Shown here: in pieces, positions 33,201 to 41,923 of the stretch
How the letters are laid out: every line of letters starts with the position of its first letter
Numbering within the stretch: the first letter of the stretch is position 1
NCBI GenBank assembly: GCA_009829735.1
Contig: CM020619.1
Coordinates: 18,915,816 to 18,979,815 of the forward strand
Direction of reading: 5' to 3'
From: Pyropia yezoensis
Taxonomy: Eukaryota > Rhodophyta > Bangiophyceae > Bangiales > Bangiaceae
DNA: 64,000 bases
Translations under genes and position numbers: made by a program
Notes under the pieces: generated by a model
Database searches by the model: none
Seen by the model: the letters and a program-made list of their open reading frames with translations, nothing else
Told to the model about the DNA's origin: nothing

Positions 33201-34718
33201 CGCCTGGTGGTCCCCGTGGAGGTCTTTCCGCGCCCCGGGGGAGTACCAGCAAGTGTCATGGCGGCGTTGGGCCGCCGGCCTGGTGGGGGACGGCGGCACC
33301 AGCCACTACCGACGACCGCTTTCACCCTACAGTACGTGCGGTCGGGTGTGCAGCCTGTGCTCATCGATATCAGTCTGACGGTGCACCGGCTGGTGGGGTG
33401 GCCCTTCTCCGCCGCTCGCCCATTTTTTGTGCTCTACGTGCCACGCCCAGGTTCCCGCAACAGCTGGAAGCCTATCTGGCGGTCCGAGGTCATGGTGGCA
33501 AGCCGGGTTGTTGGGCGGAGCCCGTCCTTTTTTGCGGGACGGAGCCCGTCCGAGTTTCACTATAGCCCGGTGGAGCTGCCGTCGCTATCGACTATCAGCG
33601 CGGCCAGCTCGGCAGACGGAGGAGTCAGTGATCGCAATGATGTCCATGGTGGTAAGGATGACAACGGTGGGACGAGTGCCACTGGTGGCAACGGCAGCGA
33701 CGTCGGTGACGACCAGCGGCTTCTCGTCGAATTCTTTCATTATAAGACGTCGGGCAACCCGCGACTGTTGGGCATTCTTCGGACCTCCCTCAACGAGCTT
33801 CGCGCCATGCCCGCCGAAGGAGGCATCCTGTCACTCAACACCCCCCAATTCAAGCAGCTGGTTGGTGGCGCGCGTCTACGCTTTATCAGCCCCGTTCCGG
33901 CTGGCGTACGCTACGCGCTGCACTTTGAGTTTGGCGGCCTAACCGCGGGTACGTGCTATTTCCTTCGACTTTCGCTCGCGTTTGGACCGCTCCTGGCGGA
34001 GCTTGTCGCCCCTCGGGCGGGGGGGCGGCGAAAGGTGTCGGCCTTTTTTGTGCTCTACCGCCGCCGTTCTTCTAATCGGCGGGGAGCGGCGGTCCAGCCG
34101 GTGGAGGGAGTGGCTGATGGCGACGGTGGCGGTGGCAGCGCCGCTGCTGACGAGGGCTCCTCCACGTCGGACACGGAGCGCGATTCATGGAAGCGGCTTT
34201 TCCAGTCAGAGGCGTCGGGGGTGGACTGTCCCAAGACGCCACGCGCTCAGGGAGGTGGCAGCTCCGACGTGCGGCGGTTTAGCCACCTCGTCGGTAGCCT
34301 GTGGCGGGAGCGGTCGGAGGCTTCGCCTGCCGCCTCCCGTGGCAGCACAGGAGGTGCGGAGACACTCTCATCATCCCGTGCGGCTGGTGCCGCCACGAGC
34401 AGCGTCGACGTAGTGTCGACGCCGCACGTCATCCCCTTCCGATACTACCGCATCCCGCCGCTGGGACACTGCCGTAGTCCTGAGAATTGTGAGCTTCTTT
34501 TGTCAGTCTACCTCTACCACCCTACGGGCAACCACAAGCAGATAGCCAGCGTGCGCACCAGCTTTTCTGAGCTTTTTGCCGTGCCTACGGACACGCCACT
34601 GCCCCGCTTTTACGCTGTTCCCGCCGTAGCGGCTGGCGCGTCGGCGTCCGTGACACGTGCTGAGCGAGTGGAGCAGCGGTCGTTTGTGGATGTGCGCGTT
34701 GCGTTTCCGTCGGCCTAG
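30279..34718 (+). CDS. SR-rich protein with copine-like C2 repeats
   Basis: A single uninterrupted frame of 1479 residues. Residues about 1-150 are Pro/Gly/Ala-rich. Residues about 150-420 are arginine-serine rich, beginning with a pure RS run of about 40 residues encoded by a hexanucleotide repeat and ending with an arginine cluster. Residues about 420-840 are disordered, with acidic and serine patches. From about 850 there are three C2-like units of the copine type: about 850-960 (ending RIQLAYSSVRLEHV), about 1025-1170 (FFVLYVPRPG, then LLGILRTSLNEL), and about 1210-1425 (FFVLYRRRSS, then IASVRTSFSELF). Copine C2 domains bind membranes, often with calcium, but the aspartates expected next to FVLY are not evident, so calcium binding is doubtful. 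RS domains normally mark splicing or nuclear-speckle proteins. No RRM is present. The start is the ATG at 30279. Confidence 0.75.
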   Translation: MIISELDLALARVPAPFFGLRRRSSEDPPHPPPHPTTASPVVASATPAADEAAARGGGGGSVGVDEPPPLGADKAAPAATAGDGGSGGDGDGDSGRGSGGDGHDGASAAPNAMGVSHTTPKATTPKRPALPLVVGPGDLAVREDHPLSRRRPRGRDERSRPRSRSRSRSRSRSRSRSWRSRSRSRSRSRSRSRSWTRTRGGRRGRSGDRHLGSASRRSHRGGRHSRSRSRNRSNVGGVRRSERGSRHRSDRRHDGRGRSRGGSRGNGSGSCSCSWSHYDWSASSYGTYGTSRSSSTRSHSRSTSSSRTSLTSPSSYVVNHGRHSHSRSMTPSPCPPSSRSRWRSSSRSPSTRGNSARDYRPSRASAHGRHYRHRRDLVAERDEPEVARRRATDGRYGVDGGRSHRRRTHGRDDGRRRRRRRGGDDVGGSSSRGGGEPLLPSVTSSATAHRHSRVLHQESGGTGRRRDGHTSHGGRRRSRGGGGGSPLRSRQAADTSELGDGFTSHGGRLHHHRCSTHSTRSSEHHRRRRGGSPAQPVDAAWAAPSAAATSVPVAERWVASPPPSRSPSPTASMRSRTLSPNGTRTAGATLPALRPHQTVVSPPPSPPPRRRSPSVERSPVVDASTVGVTPAGQPLSAVATAAKAAVAREGGTQPLFLPRAASLRGRSLSDTSSQSDVSSASGLPSVLSGGVTVYEDRSQEAVAAAAELAVGDPTIAHPLVGSSGVVRACQSERPSSGDGRAAAAVSHSSNSPDRGRERQGRQPRRRRRHRRSSSSDTDRDDGADANGIAFFAAAARDGEEGTRRSGPYTAADVLGIADMREPPSRSPSVASSVLGVPLSDIEVDRKGDPPPCLVRVTIAPTNLSTLTQRDIVAVLETRVLPARHEVTTAARRDKIRWEPVEEVALPQVDLAGGPVFRTFGEPLSLHANSGLRRQSREVRVLYYELVPTVHSEPERIQLAYSSVRLEHVSEVDAGRLVVPVEVFPRPGGVPASVMAALGRRPGGGRRHQPLPTTAFTLQYVRSGVQPVLIDISLTVHRLVGWPFSAARPFFVLYVPRPGSRNSWKPIWRSEVMVASRVVGRSPSFFAGRSPSEFHYSPVELPSLSTISAASSADGGVSDRNDVHGGKDDNGGTSATGGNGSDVGDDQRLLVEFFHYKTSGNPRLLGILRTSLNELRAMPAEGGILSLNTPQFKQLVGGARLRFISPVPAGVRYALHFEFGGLTAGTCYFLRLSLAFGPLLAELVAPRAGGRRKVSAFFVLYRRRSSNRRGAAVQPVEGVADGDGGGGSAAADEGSSTSDTERDSWKRLFQSEASGVDCPKTPRAQGGGSSDVRRFSHLVGSLWRERSEASPAASRGSTGGAETLSSSRAAGAATSSVDVVSTPHVIPFRYYRIPPLGHCRSPENCELLLSVYLYHPTGNHKQIASVRTSFSELFAVPTDTPLPRFYAVPAVAAGASASVTRAERVEQRSFVDVRVAFPSA
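30756..30875 (+). repeat. TCGCGG hexanucleotide repeat coding RS dipeptides
   Basis: About twenty near-perfect copies of the hexamer TCGCGG, with some TCGCGT, lie inside the SR-rich gene and encode alternating arginine and serine. Such an array is prone to length change by slippage, in steps of two residues that keep the frame. Confidence 0.85.
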
Positions 34719-35050
34719 AGGCGGGGGCACTTCTGTCATACGTCAGCGTATTACCACACTGCCTGCGTTGGTCCCTCTTCGGGTTGTTGCATTCTTATGT
34801 ATTTTTCTTTAGGTGTCCTGCGCTTTTTGGGTGCCTTGCCCTTGTGCCCTTTCTTCCCTTTTCTTTTTCGTCATGCGATACGTTGTCTCTGGTATCCATA
34901 CCGTCCACAATTGCATTCATCCTGTCGGAGTGCACCTCAGTCGCCAGCAACAAGCGCGAGGAGGGAGAGGCCACCCAGAAGGCAGAACTTCAGCTTGGGA
35001 TAGTCATTCATCAAGATGGTGAGCTGTACGGGGGGCAGCGTCCAGAAGAA
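34719..35050. other. Short convergent intergenic region
   Basis: Lies between the 3' ends of the SR-C2 gene and SEC11. It is less GC-rich, with T-rich plus-strand sequence at about 34790-34880 that is suitable for a 3' UTR and transcript ends. No gene is seen. Confidence 0.4.
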
Positions 35051-36456
35051 TTAGCCAATGCAGGCGTCCAGGTCCAAAACAAGAGCAGGGGCGGGTGATT
35101 GCAGACACTCCCGCCCGTTCAGACGAGCCGCGCTCAAAGAGTAGCCAAAAACAAGGTAGTCAACTGAAGTCAGAGATATACGCTCAATCATGGTGACAAG
35201 TGACAGACGCCACCAGCGAGAGAGCACACAGAGCACACCCCACCCCACGATACAGCATGCACAACACGCGGGCGCGGCCGCCGGTCCAGCACGGTGCGTC
35301 ACAGCAGTCACTGAAGACGCATTCACACTACCACCTGCCGACAACGAAGGCCCCCAGCCGCGACAGTCGGGTACCGCAAACAACGTGCACAAAATCATGT
35401 CTAGCCAGGCTGACCAACGTACCATGCCCGCCCGTGGGAGGAACGCAAAAGCCCGCCCCATGACCATTTCCCGCGACAGCCACTTGCGGTCGCCGTACAG
35501 CTCCCGGTCGTCAGGCAGGTTGTTGTCCCCCTTGGTGAGGACGTCCACCGCAGCGGTCCCGTGCTCCTCGTGCACCTTGATGATGCGGTGTACAATCGGC
35601 ACATCCCGGCCGGGGAGCTTGTACACGACAATGTCGCCGGATACAAGGGGCGTACTGTACCGGTTTGATAACAGGAGCAGGTCGCCACGATGAATGGCGG
35701 GCTCCATGCTCCCACTGTGAGAAACGAGCAACGGAAGTGAAAGAAGAAAGACGCAGTGGAATGAAAAGCACGCGAGGCAATGCCAGCTATAAGTCAGAGC
35801 CGGCACGTCCACAAGAAAGGCCAAACAAAGGAAGTGTATGGTGTCTTGGCACCCAACGAGACAAACGACTGCCAGCCGGGACAAAACGGACACGTCCACT
35901 GGTTGACACTCAGCCTAGTCCACCCCCATGTTGAGCCCCCCTTTCAGTAACAAAAACCCCACAAACAAGACTCACCTGAGTACCACTACGATAGGGCTCT
36001 CCGAGTTGGTGATGAGCATGCATGACTTGTACATGATGAGCGCGCCAGAGAGCAGCAGGCCCAAGCTGGCTACTTGCATGGCCAACTGGAATGATGACAG
36101 TTACTCAGTACCAGGCATCAACGTCAGGCAGAGGGGAAGCAGGGCACGCAAGGATAGATGCCCTTGAAGACGTGAGTGACAGCAAATAGGTGCACCAGAC
36201 GCTGTCATCCATCAACAGCATTCGCCCCGGAGTAGGTACCATGGCGTGCACAAGAAGCACAAAAACGTGGGCAGGGGAAGAGTTGCAGCTTGCGTAGGTG
36301 CAGCCATACATCGCAAATGCAATACGGAGGCACGAGTGCAAGCCCAGGGAACCATCACAATGCACTGGTAACACAGGGCTCGCGATAGCGTACGTTGCGG
36401 AACTTGGTCTCACGAAAGCGGCTCCATTGCTCGGACAGGTAAGAGCGCACGGTCAT
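35051..36456 (-). CDS. SEC11: Signal peptidase complex catalytic subunit SEC11
   Basis: ER membrane serine protease that removes signal peptides from secretory proteins. Three exons can be read on the minus strand. Exon 1 is 36456-36394 (MTVRSYLSEQWSRFRE...). Exon 2 is 36085-35976, holding the membrane anchor and NSESPIVVVLS. Exon 3 starts at 35714 with GSMEPAIHRGDLL. Splice sites are GTACGC/TTCCAG and GTGAGT/TCACAG, and the phases agree. The catalytic serine lies in SGSMEP, the histidine that replaces lysine in ER-type enzymes in PIVHRIIK, and the aspartates in TKGDNN. The frame of exon 3 runs on to a stop at 35051, but homology ends near 35375. The true C-terminus may therefore use a further short intron. 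Confidence 0.88.
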
Positions 36457-37046
36457 GTCGTTTGGGAAATGACGAGCGCGGCATGTGGCAACTAAGCGGA
36501 AGAGACAACTGTGTCGCCGAAACCACGAAGGGGAACTGCGCCGCAGAGTCGCCGTCCTTGAAGAGACGCCTCACACGCGAACAGCCGAAGTCCAATCTTT
36601 TGCTGACAGCTGGGTTTGCTTGGGTACCAAATCTGGTCAAATTGTGTAGCAATTCACTAGATACATTTTAGTGATCTACAACGGCGCTCTTCCCCCCCCA
36701 CAGCTGAAGCGCAGAACAGGCAAAGATACTGTATGCTGCCAAAGGCATCTATCCATGCCTGTCTTGACATGTTCTGCACAAGTGCCACTTGCCAGAGCAC
36801 CGTCACGGGCCGGCAAGAGCCCATCAAGCTCTGAAACGACGTCGACTTCGTGGGCCCAGTCGCGCAGAAATTTCCCCCATGCATGGCTTGTAGCACTCAG
36901 GTGAGAGAGACACACAAAAACGGAGAGCCTGAGATTTTCCGTTGCATAAAGAAGAAGGTAAAGCAACCGCGTATCGGAGGAGCTATGGTCAGACAAAAGA
37001 GAACCGCGCCAACCGGCCTAAAGCTTGAGCTATATGGAATCTACCG
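36457..37046. other. Intergenic, SEC11 upstream region
   Basis: Lies between the SEC11 start and the stop of the SDR gene, both on the minus strand, so it should hold the SDR 3' UTR and the SEC11 promoter. Weak frames on both strands at about 36660-36900 look partly protein-like but cannot be assigned. Confidence 0.35.
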
Positions 37047-38036
37047 TTAGGAGTCAACCTTATCGTCGCCGCTCTCCCGCCAAAAGTCCGTGTACGTGTA
37101 CCTGGGCTCCCAGGCGAGCGCCTCCCGGGTGGCGATCGCATCAATTCGCTTGCCACACACCCCCGTATCAACAGGCAAGGCAGGCGTGGCAGAGCCCGCA
37201 AAGGCGGTGTGCGCCATCGTGGCTGCGACCAGCTCCTCAACGGTCAAAGGAACTCCATCCGTGACCACAAACGGGGAGCCGTCCACGTCTGTGGGCGCCC
37301 CCAGAGGGAGGCGTGCCGCAGCCACCACCGCTGCCGCAGCATCCTCGTAGTGAACCATATTGATGATGAGCTGGCGAGGAATGGTCAATGACGGTTTTCC
37401 CACGAGCCCCAGTTGCTGACCAACGCGGCGTGCGTGGAGGCCACCAATCCGAACGACCACCCCGCCGGCCTCGCGAATGACCCCTTCGGCGCCCGTGACC
37501 CGACCTGTCGTGGTCGGAGCGGTCTCAGTAATAGTAGCACCACCCTTTTCCGCCAGTGCTGACGTAGAGGAGGTAAAGACGAGGCGCCCACCGCTCGCAG
37601 GGCCTGCCCAGGACGCCACTGCGCGGGCTGCTTCAGCCGTGTAGTCGTCCGAGGCCGACGGCGGCATGGAAAAGACCACGTAGGGAAAGCGCTGGTTGCC
37701 GTTGCCACCACTGTCAACGATGGGGGCGGTATCCGCTGCCGCGGCGACCGCGTCCGCTTCGGCCCGGGTGCGCGGCACCGCACCGAGGGCTGCCAGACGG
37801 TCGTGCCGCTTTCGCGTGAGCGTCTCGGCAACAACTCGGACGGGGGCGTCGGCGCTCCCAGGCGAGGGCGCCGCCGCCAGCCAACGAGCGGCCACGAGGG
37901 TTCCGAGCGTTCCAGCCCCCAGGATTAGCAAGTCCCCGATGGGGGCGGCCGAGGCTCCCAAGAATGGGACATCAACGGAGGTAGCCCCCGCAGCTGCCAC
38001 CGCGTCCACTGCCGGGAGAGCGCTGGTGCCGTTCAT
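37047..38036 (-). CDS. NAD(P)-binding SDR/epimerase-like protein
   Basis: A 329-residue protein with an N-terminal Rossmann nucleotide-binding motif GAGTLGTLVAARW (G-x-G-x-x-G, residues about 43-55). It has an SDR-type strand ending LVFTSSTSALAE and a later segment INMVHYEDAAAAVVAAA typical of extended SDR/epimerase-like proteins (YeeZ type). The classic YxxxK pair is not obvious, so the activity may be atypical. The substrate cannot be named. The ATG at 38036 (MNGTSALP) was chosen because the upstream in-frame extension to 38204 looks like 5' UTR. Poly-alanine and Thr-rich insertions are typical of proteins in this genome. No intron is needed. Confidence 0.75.
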   Translation of the reverse strand: MNGTSALPAVDAVAAAGATSVDVPFLGASAAPIGDLLILGAGTLGTLVAARWLAAAPSPGSADAPVRVVAETLTRKRHDRLAALGAVPRTRAEADAVAAAADTAPIVDSGGNGNQRFPYVVFSMPPSASDDYTAEAARAVASWAGPASGGRLVFTSSTSALAEKGGATITETAPTTTGRVTGAEGVIREAGGVVVRIGGLHARRVGQQLGLVGKPSLTIPRQLIINMVHYEDAAAAVVAAARLPLGAPTDVDGSPFVVTDGVPLTVEELVAATMAHTAFAGSATPALPVDTGVCGKRIDAIATREALAWEPRYTYTDFWRESGDDKVDS

Positions 38037-38859
38037 CGGGTGGTGTGATGTGCGAGCCGCGAGGCAGAAAACGAGGGAGGATAGGGGTTGCGGGCATATT
38101 CTGTAGCACGGTTCTGATAGGAAGAACGGCGCCTTTGCAAGGGTCTGGAACCAGTCAGATACACTAGATGACTCACAGGGCAAAAGGGACAGCCCGCACA
38201 GCACGCAAGAGAATGGAAGCGCTAATACATAGACACACGTGTCTGCCGCACATTGTCACTGCGACGGCACGCAGGTCAAATGAATCTGCACTACATACAA
38301 TTTCTTAAAAGTACAACCGCATTTCATGGGCGAGAGAGGTGGTGGCAGTCATGACGGGAGGTTCCAGAAGGGGCGCGTGGCGTTCGTGCTCTTCCCTGTC
38401 CGAACCCTGCCCCACATCCCTGCCCCACATCTCCGCTGTACCCTTCACCTCTGTTGGAGGTCTGGAGCTATCGGCTTCTTGCGCTATTGCAATCGCTGGT
38501 CTGACGTGTCAAGCTCTTTTGAGCTTTCATTATGGTATGCTGAGTGGCACGACAACAGGAATGGGGCTTGCCAGGCCTTGTTCTTATACGGCTTCTTTTT
38601 GCTGTTGTCTTGGGGGCCTTGGTACACGCACTGTGGCGATGGCTGACGATGCGCCTGCTTCCTTTTCATCTTCTGCTCTCCCCCGCTCTTCCCGCTTCCT
38701 GCTCTTGTTTGTCCTCGTTTTGTTACTCCCGGTTGCTGCCGCGGCTTCTACGCGCATGGCTCCGGAACTCCCCACTTTGCCGGCCAATCGCATCGTTGCC
38801 TTGGATCTCTGCGACATGCCGTCCCTGCGTGATGGCACTTGCTTGTTCGCTCCCTTCAG
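38037..38859. other. Divergent intergenic region with likely 5' UTR intron
   Basis: Promoter region shared by the SDR gene (minus) and AP-1 sigma (plus). A plus-strand frame at 38339-38872 contains a signal-like hydrophobic piece (FLLLFVLVLLLPVAAAA) but runs out of frame into the adaptin gene. The pyrimidine-rich CTCCCTTCAG directly before the adaptin ATG looks like a splice acceptor, so much of this may be 5' UTR intron. Confidence 0.4.
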
Positions 38860-39423
38860 ATGCACTGGATGATGCTCATCTCGCGGCAAGGCAAGGTCCG
38901 TTTATCCAAATGGTTTGACGCCTCTACCACTGCCCAACGGGCGACTATCATGCGTGATGTTGTTACTCTTGTGCTTCCCCGGCCATCTGTTATGTGCAAT
39001 GTGGTGGAGTGGACATCTCCTCCACCACCACCATCCTCACCTTCCCCATCTGGGGCGCCCGCCCCCCCATCGTCGGCGTCCTTGGCCCGCAAGCTCATCT
39101 ATCGGCGGTACGCATCGCTGTACTTTGTGCTCTGCATTAGTGACGGGGACAATGAGCTGTCAGCGCTCGAGACTGTCCACTTGTACGTCGAGTCGCTGGA
39201 CAAGTACTTTGGCAACGTGTGTGAGCTGGACGTCATCTTCAACTTCGACCGCGCTTACTTTCTGGCCGACGAGCTGTTTCTGGGGGGTCATCTGCAGGAG
39301 ACCAACCGGGCTACGGTCCTGAGGAATGCGCGCGCCGCGGACGAGTTGGCCGAGAGGGTTGTCAAGTTTTCAGAGAAGGATGCCGCCGCTCGCCGGGCAG
39401 CAGGAGTGACTTCACGTGTATAG
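38860..39423 (+). CDS. AP-1 complex subunit sigma
   Basis: The small subunit of a clathrin adaptor complex, sorting cargo between trans-Golgi and endosomes. The 187-residue protein matches sigma adaptins along its length: LISRQGKVRLSKWF at the start, VMCNVVEWTS, then RRYASLYFVLCISDGDNELS, ETVHLYVESLDKYFGNVCEL and DVIFNFDRAYFLADELFLGG. The pattern is closest to AP-1 sigma (KYFGNVCELDVIFNF, LLGG and ET near the end). Residues about 47-72 are a Pro/Ser-rich insertion (PPPPPSSPSPSG) between the EW and YRRYASLYF strands, where animal and plant homologues have a short loop. The usual family length is near 157. The ATG lies directly after a likely splice acceptor. Confidence 0.9.
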   Translation: MHWMMLISRQGKVRLSKWFDASTTAQRATIMRDVVTLVLPRPSVMCNVVEWTSPPPPPSSPSPSGAPAPPSSASLARKLIYRRYASLYFVLCISDGDNELSALETVHLYVESLDKYFGNVCELDVIFNFDRAYFLADELFLGGHLQETNRATVLRNARAADELAERVVKFSEKDAAARRAAGVTSRV

Positions 39424-39792
39424 CTGCTATGGGATGTACTATCGGTTAAACCCCTCCGACGCTGTGCCATGTACGGCTCGCCATCTAGGTCTTGTGTTAA
39501 AGTTGTGTTACTAGATTCCTTTTAGTGTGCGCCAAAGCATTCACACCGAACCGCTTGTTTGGCAGACGATGGTGAGAGCAGTACGCGTCTGGTCATGGTA
39601 ACTCTCAGGACATGCCCTTATGAGAGTTGTGCCCTCCGCCAGCTGCGGGACGGCCAGCCACACGCGTCCTGGGACGTGGCGCTCGTCTTTCCTGCTCCCC
39701 TGCCCTTCTCCAGGCGCGGCACCATGGCCCGCCACGTCCTGTGCATGCGAACACAAAGCCACGCCCTCATAACGCCGACACAAGCCCACCAC
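39424..39792. other. Short convergent intergenic region
   Basis: Lies between the stop codons of AP-1 sigma and the zinc-finger gene. It probably holds both 3' UTRs. No gene is seen. Confidence 0.35.
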
Positions 39793-40479
39793 CTACTCAT
39801 GCTTCAGCTGAAGGTGGGAATGGTGGTCCGGGTGGCTTGCACCCGAGGACGTTGGCGGACGGCCTCTCAGCGGGTGCAACGGGGACGACCAGGAAGCACT
39901 GCCCTTGCCCCCCCCCGCTGCACCCCCCGCCTCCGACACGCCCACCGGTGCTGGGGCCAGGCCGGGCAATGAGCCCCTGGAGGCCCTTCCGGCACCTCCC
40001 CCGTCGTGTGCCTCAGCGCCAGCAGCGCCAGCCACCCCCCATCGCGGCTCAGCGTCAGCTCCTCGACGTGCGCTGCGGGCGGCCTCGACGGCCGAACCCG
40101 AGGGCATGGCAATCTTGGGCGCCCGGCAGCGGTCGCAGGTACGCTTGCGGATATGGTTGCGGTCGTACCCGCACGCGGCGCACGTAAAGTATACACGCTG
40201 CTCGCGAGGCATTGGCTCGCGGCCAACCACCCGGCGGCTGCGCTTGGGACGAGGCGCCGGGGGAGAGGCGGCCGCCGCCACGGTACCGGTGGAAGAGGAG
40301 GCCTTCGCAACGACCACGATGCCAGGCTTGGGGGAGAGGGCAACCCTCTTCGCGACTGCAGTGTCGGTTCTGCGCGGCCCCCCCTCGCCGTCGGCGATAA
40401 AAGGGTCGTGGGTAGCAGAAGCCAAACGCTTTCCAGCCGACGCCAACTTGGGGAGGGCCGGCCCCCGCGCTGCTGCCAT
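39793..40479 (-). CDS. RanBP2-type zinc-finger protein, otherwise disordered
   Basis: A 228-residue protein from the ATG at 40479 (MAAARGPALPK). It is mainly Ala/Pro/Gly-rich and disordered. One compact element lies at residues about 121-145: FTCAACGYDRNHIRKRTCDR followed by CRAPK. This is a four-cysteine C-x2-C, N, C-x2-C motif very close to the RanBP2/NZF consensus but with one extra residue before the asparagine and F in place of the usual W. Such fingers bind ubiquitin or single-stranded RNA. Basic stretches before it (RPKRSRR) could be nuclear-localisation signals. The same frame stays open upstream to 41367, so a longer protein of up to 524 residues is possible. Confidence 0.5.
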   Translation of the reverse strand: MAAARGPALPKLASAGKRLASATHDPFIADGEGGPRRTDTAVAKRVALSPKPGIVVVAKASSSTGTVAAAASPPAPRPKRSRRVVGREPMPREQRVYFTCAACGYDRNHIRKRTCDRCRAPKIAMPSGSAVEAARSARRGADAEPRWGVAGAAGAEAHDGGGAGRASRGSLPGLAPAPVGVSEAGGAAGGGKGSASWSSPLHPLRGRPPTSSGASHPDHHSHLQLKHE

Positions 40480-41923
40480 TGTCGTTCGCTCCGCTTCTGG
40501 TGGTTCCGGTCTACCGTGAGGGGCACAAAGAAAGCCCAAGGCAAAACCCACAGATACACCTTTCGGACGCAATCCGGCTGAGAGAGAGGCGTCCAAAGGG
40601 TCCACATTGTCAACGACATCGGACGCCGGCGCTTGTGGCAAGGTCGGCGATGGTGCGGCTGCTGCCCCTCCCCCACTGCCCCCACAGTCGCACCCGGCAT
40701 CCGCCACAGGAATGGCCTCTGGATTGGGTGTCCCCATTCCGGTCCCGCCCGCTGGTGGCCCGATTAGCGCATCAATCTCGACGCTCGCCACTGCCGCTAC
40801 CTTCTTGGGGTTGCACCGCACCCCGCCAAAACGACAGCAGGGGGATTGCGTCGACGTAGAAGCGCACGGCTGAGCCATCCGCGTGGCCAGAGCCACGTCT
40901 GGGGAGGAAGCTTCTGGAAGAGTGGGGGAAATTGCAGGAGGTTGAGCCATCCGAAGCGGCGCCGCGGGGCGTCCACTGCGGGTCGCCTGAGAGGTTGGCC
41001 AGCGACAAAGATGACAGTCAGCGGCTGCTCCCCCCGGATAGCTTTCCACTGCCGAACCTTGCCCAAGGGAATGTACAGACTGGTGCGGCGCCGCGCTCAC
41101 CAATGGCCGGAAAGGCACCCTTAAAGACCTGAAGACGGGGGGCGCGGCAAGAGCTCTCCCTCGCCCAGGCAACCGTTGCGTCAGGGACACCTCCCAGGCT
41201 GAGGGTGCAGCGGCGAGGAAATGCGCGTCCTGGTCCGGCGGGCCCGCGCTGCCAACAAAGCAGCCAATTGGCCTCACTGGGAGGGCACGCTGAGCAAACC
41301 GATGCCGTCCGCAGCGGCCAGGAGTGGTTCGCGTAGGGTCAGAAAGTAGACTACCCCACCAGCCCAACCAGCGGGGCAGCTGCGTCGCGCACGCAACGAG
41401 GTGCTCCCCAGCGTGGGTGTGCCTGTGGTCCGGACGCGGGCCTCGGAGCGGGATGGCCCAAGGCGTCTCGAGCGAGCGGCGGGATTTTCGAACCGGTTCG
41501 TGCGTCCGGCTGCGGGGCCTCTCTCACTTCAAGAGTCATCTCTGGGGCGGCCCTCGATCGAGGGGGGAGCCTCTGCATATGAGCCTTGGAAACCAAACTC
41601 TGGTCACCTGGTATGGATAGATTGGAAGTGAGGGGACGCACGTGGCCCCGATGAAGCACAAGGCGTCGTCTGGGAGCCTCTCATTAACGGAATATCGTTT
41701 CATGACAAAAAATGTTTCCAGGAAAAGTACATCTCACGCGAAGGATTTGATGATGACCTGCTAATTAAATAATGTGGCATTTGTCTAAAGCGTGCGTATC
41801 ACCGCCAACGCCTGCCTAAAGCGACACGTCTGCGTTGATGCTGCACAGACCCTTCTCCGAGGAGCAGGTCCCCGTCAGACCTGCTCGTTCTTGGAGTCGG
41901 TAGCGCGCGTCGGGTGTGCCAAG
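40480..41923. other. Divergent intergenic region
   Basis: Separates the zinc-finger gene (minus) from the DCAF7-like gene (plus). The minus-strand frame of the zinc-finger gene remains open to 41367, but its translation there is compositional. From about 41640 to 41800 GC falls, and this is the likely promoter of the plus-strand gene. Confidence 0.35.

Noticed and set aside
38339-38872. Plus-strand frame with a hydrophobic segment
   Set aside because: It overlaps the adaptin start in another frame and looks like 5' UTR or intron. No independent support.
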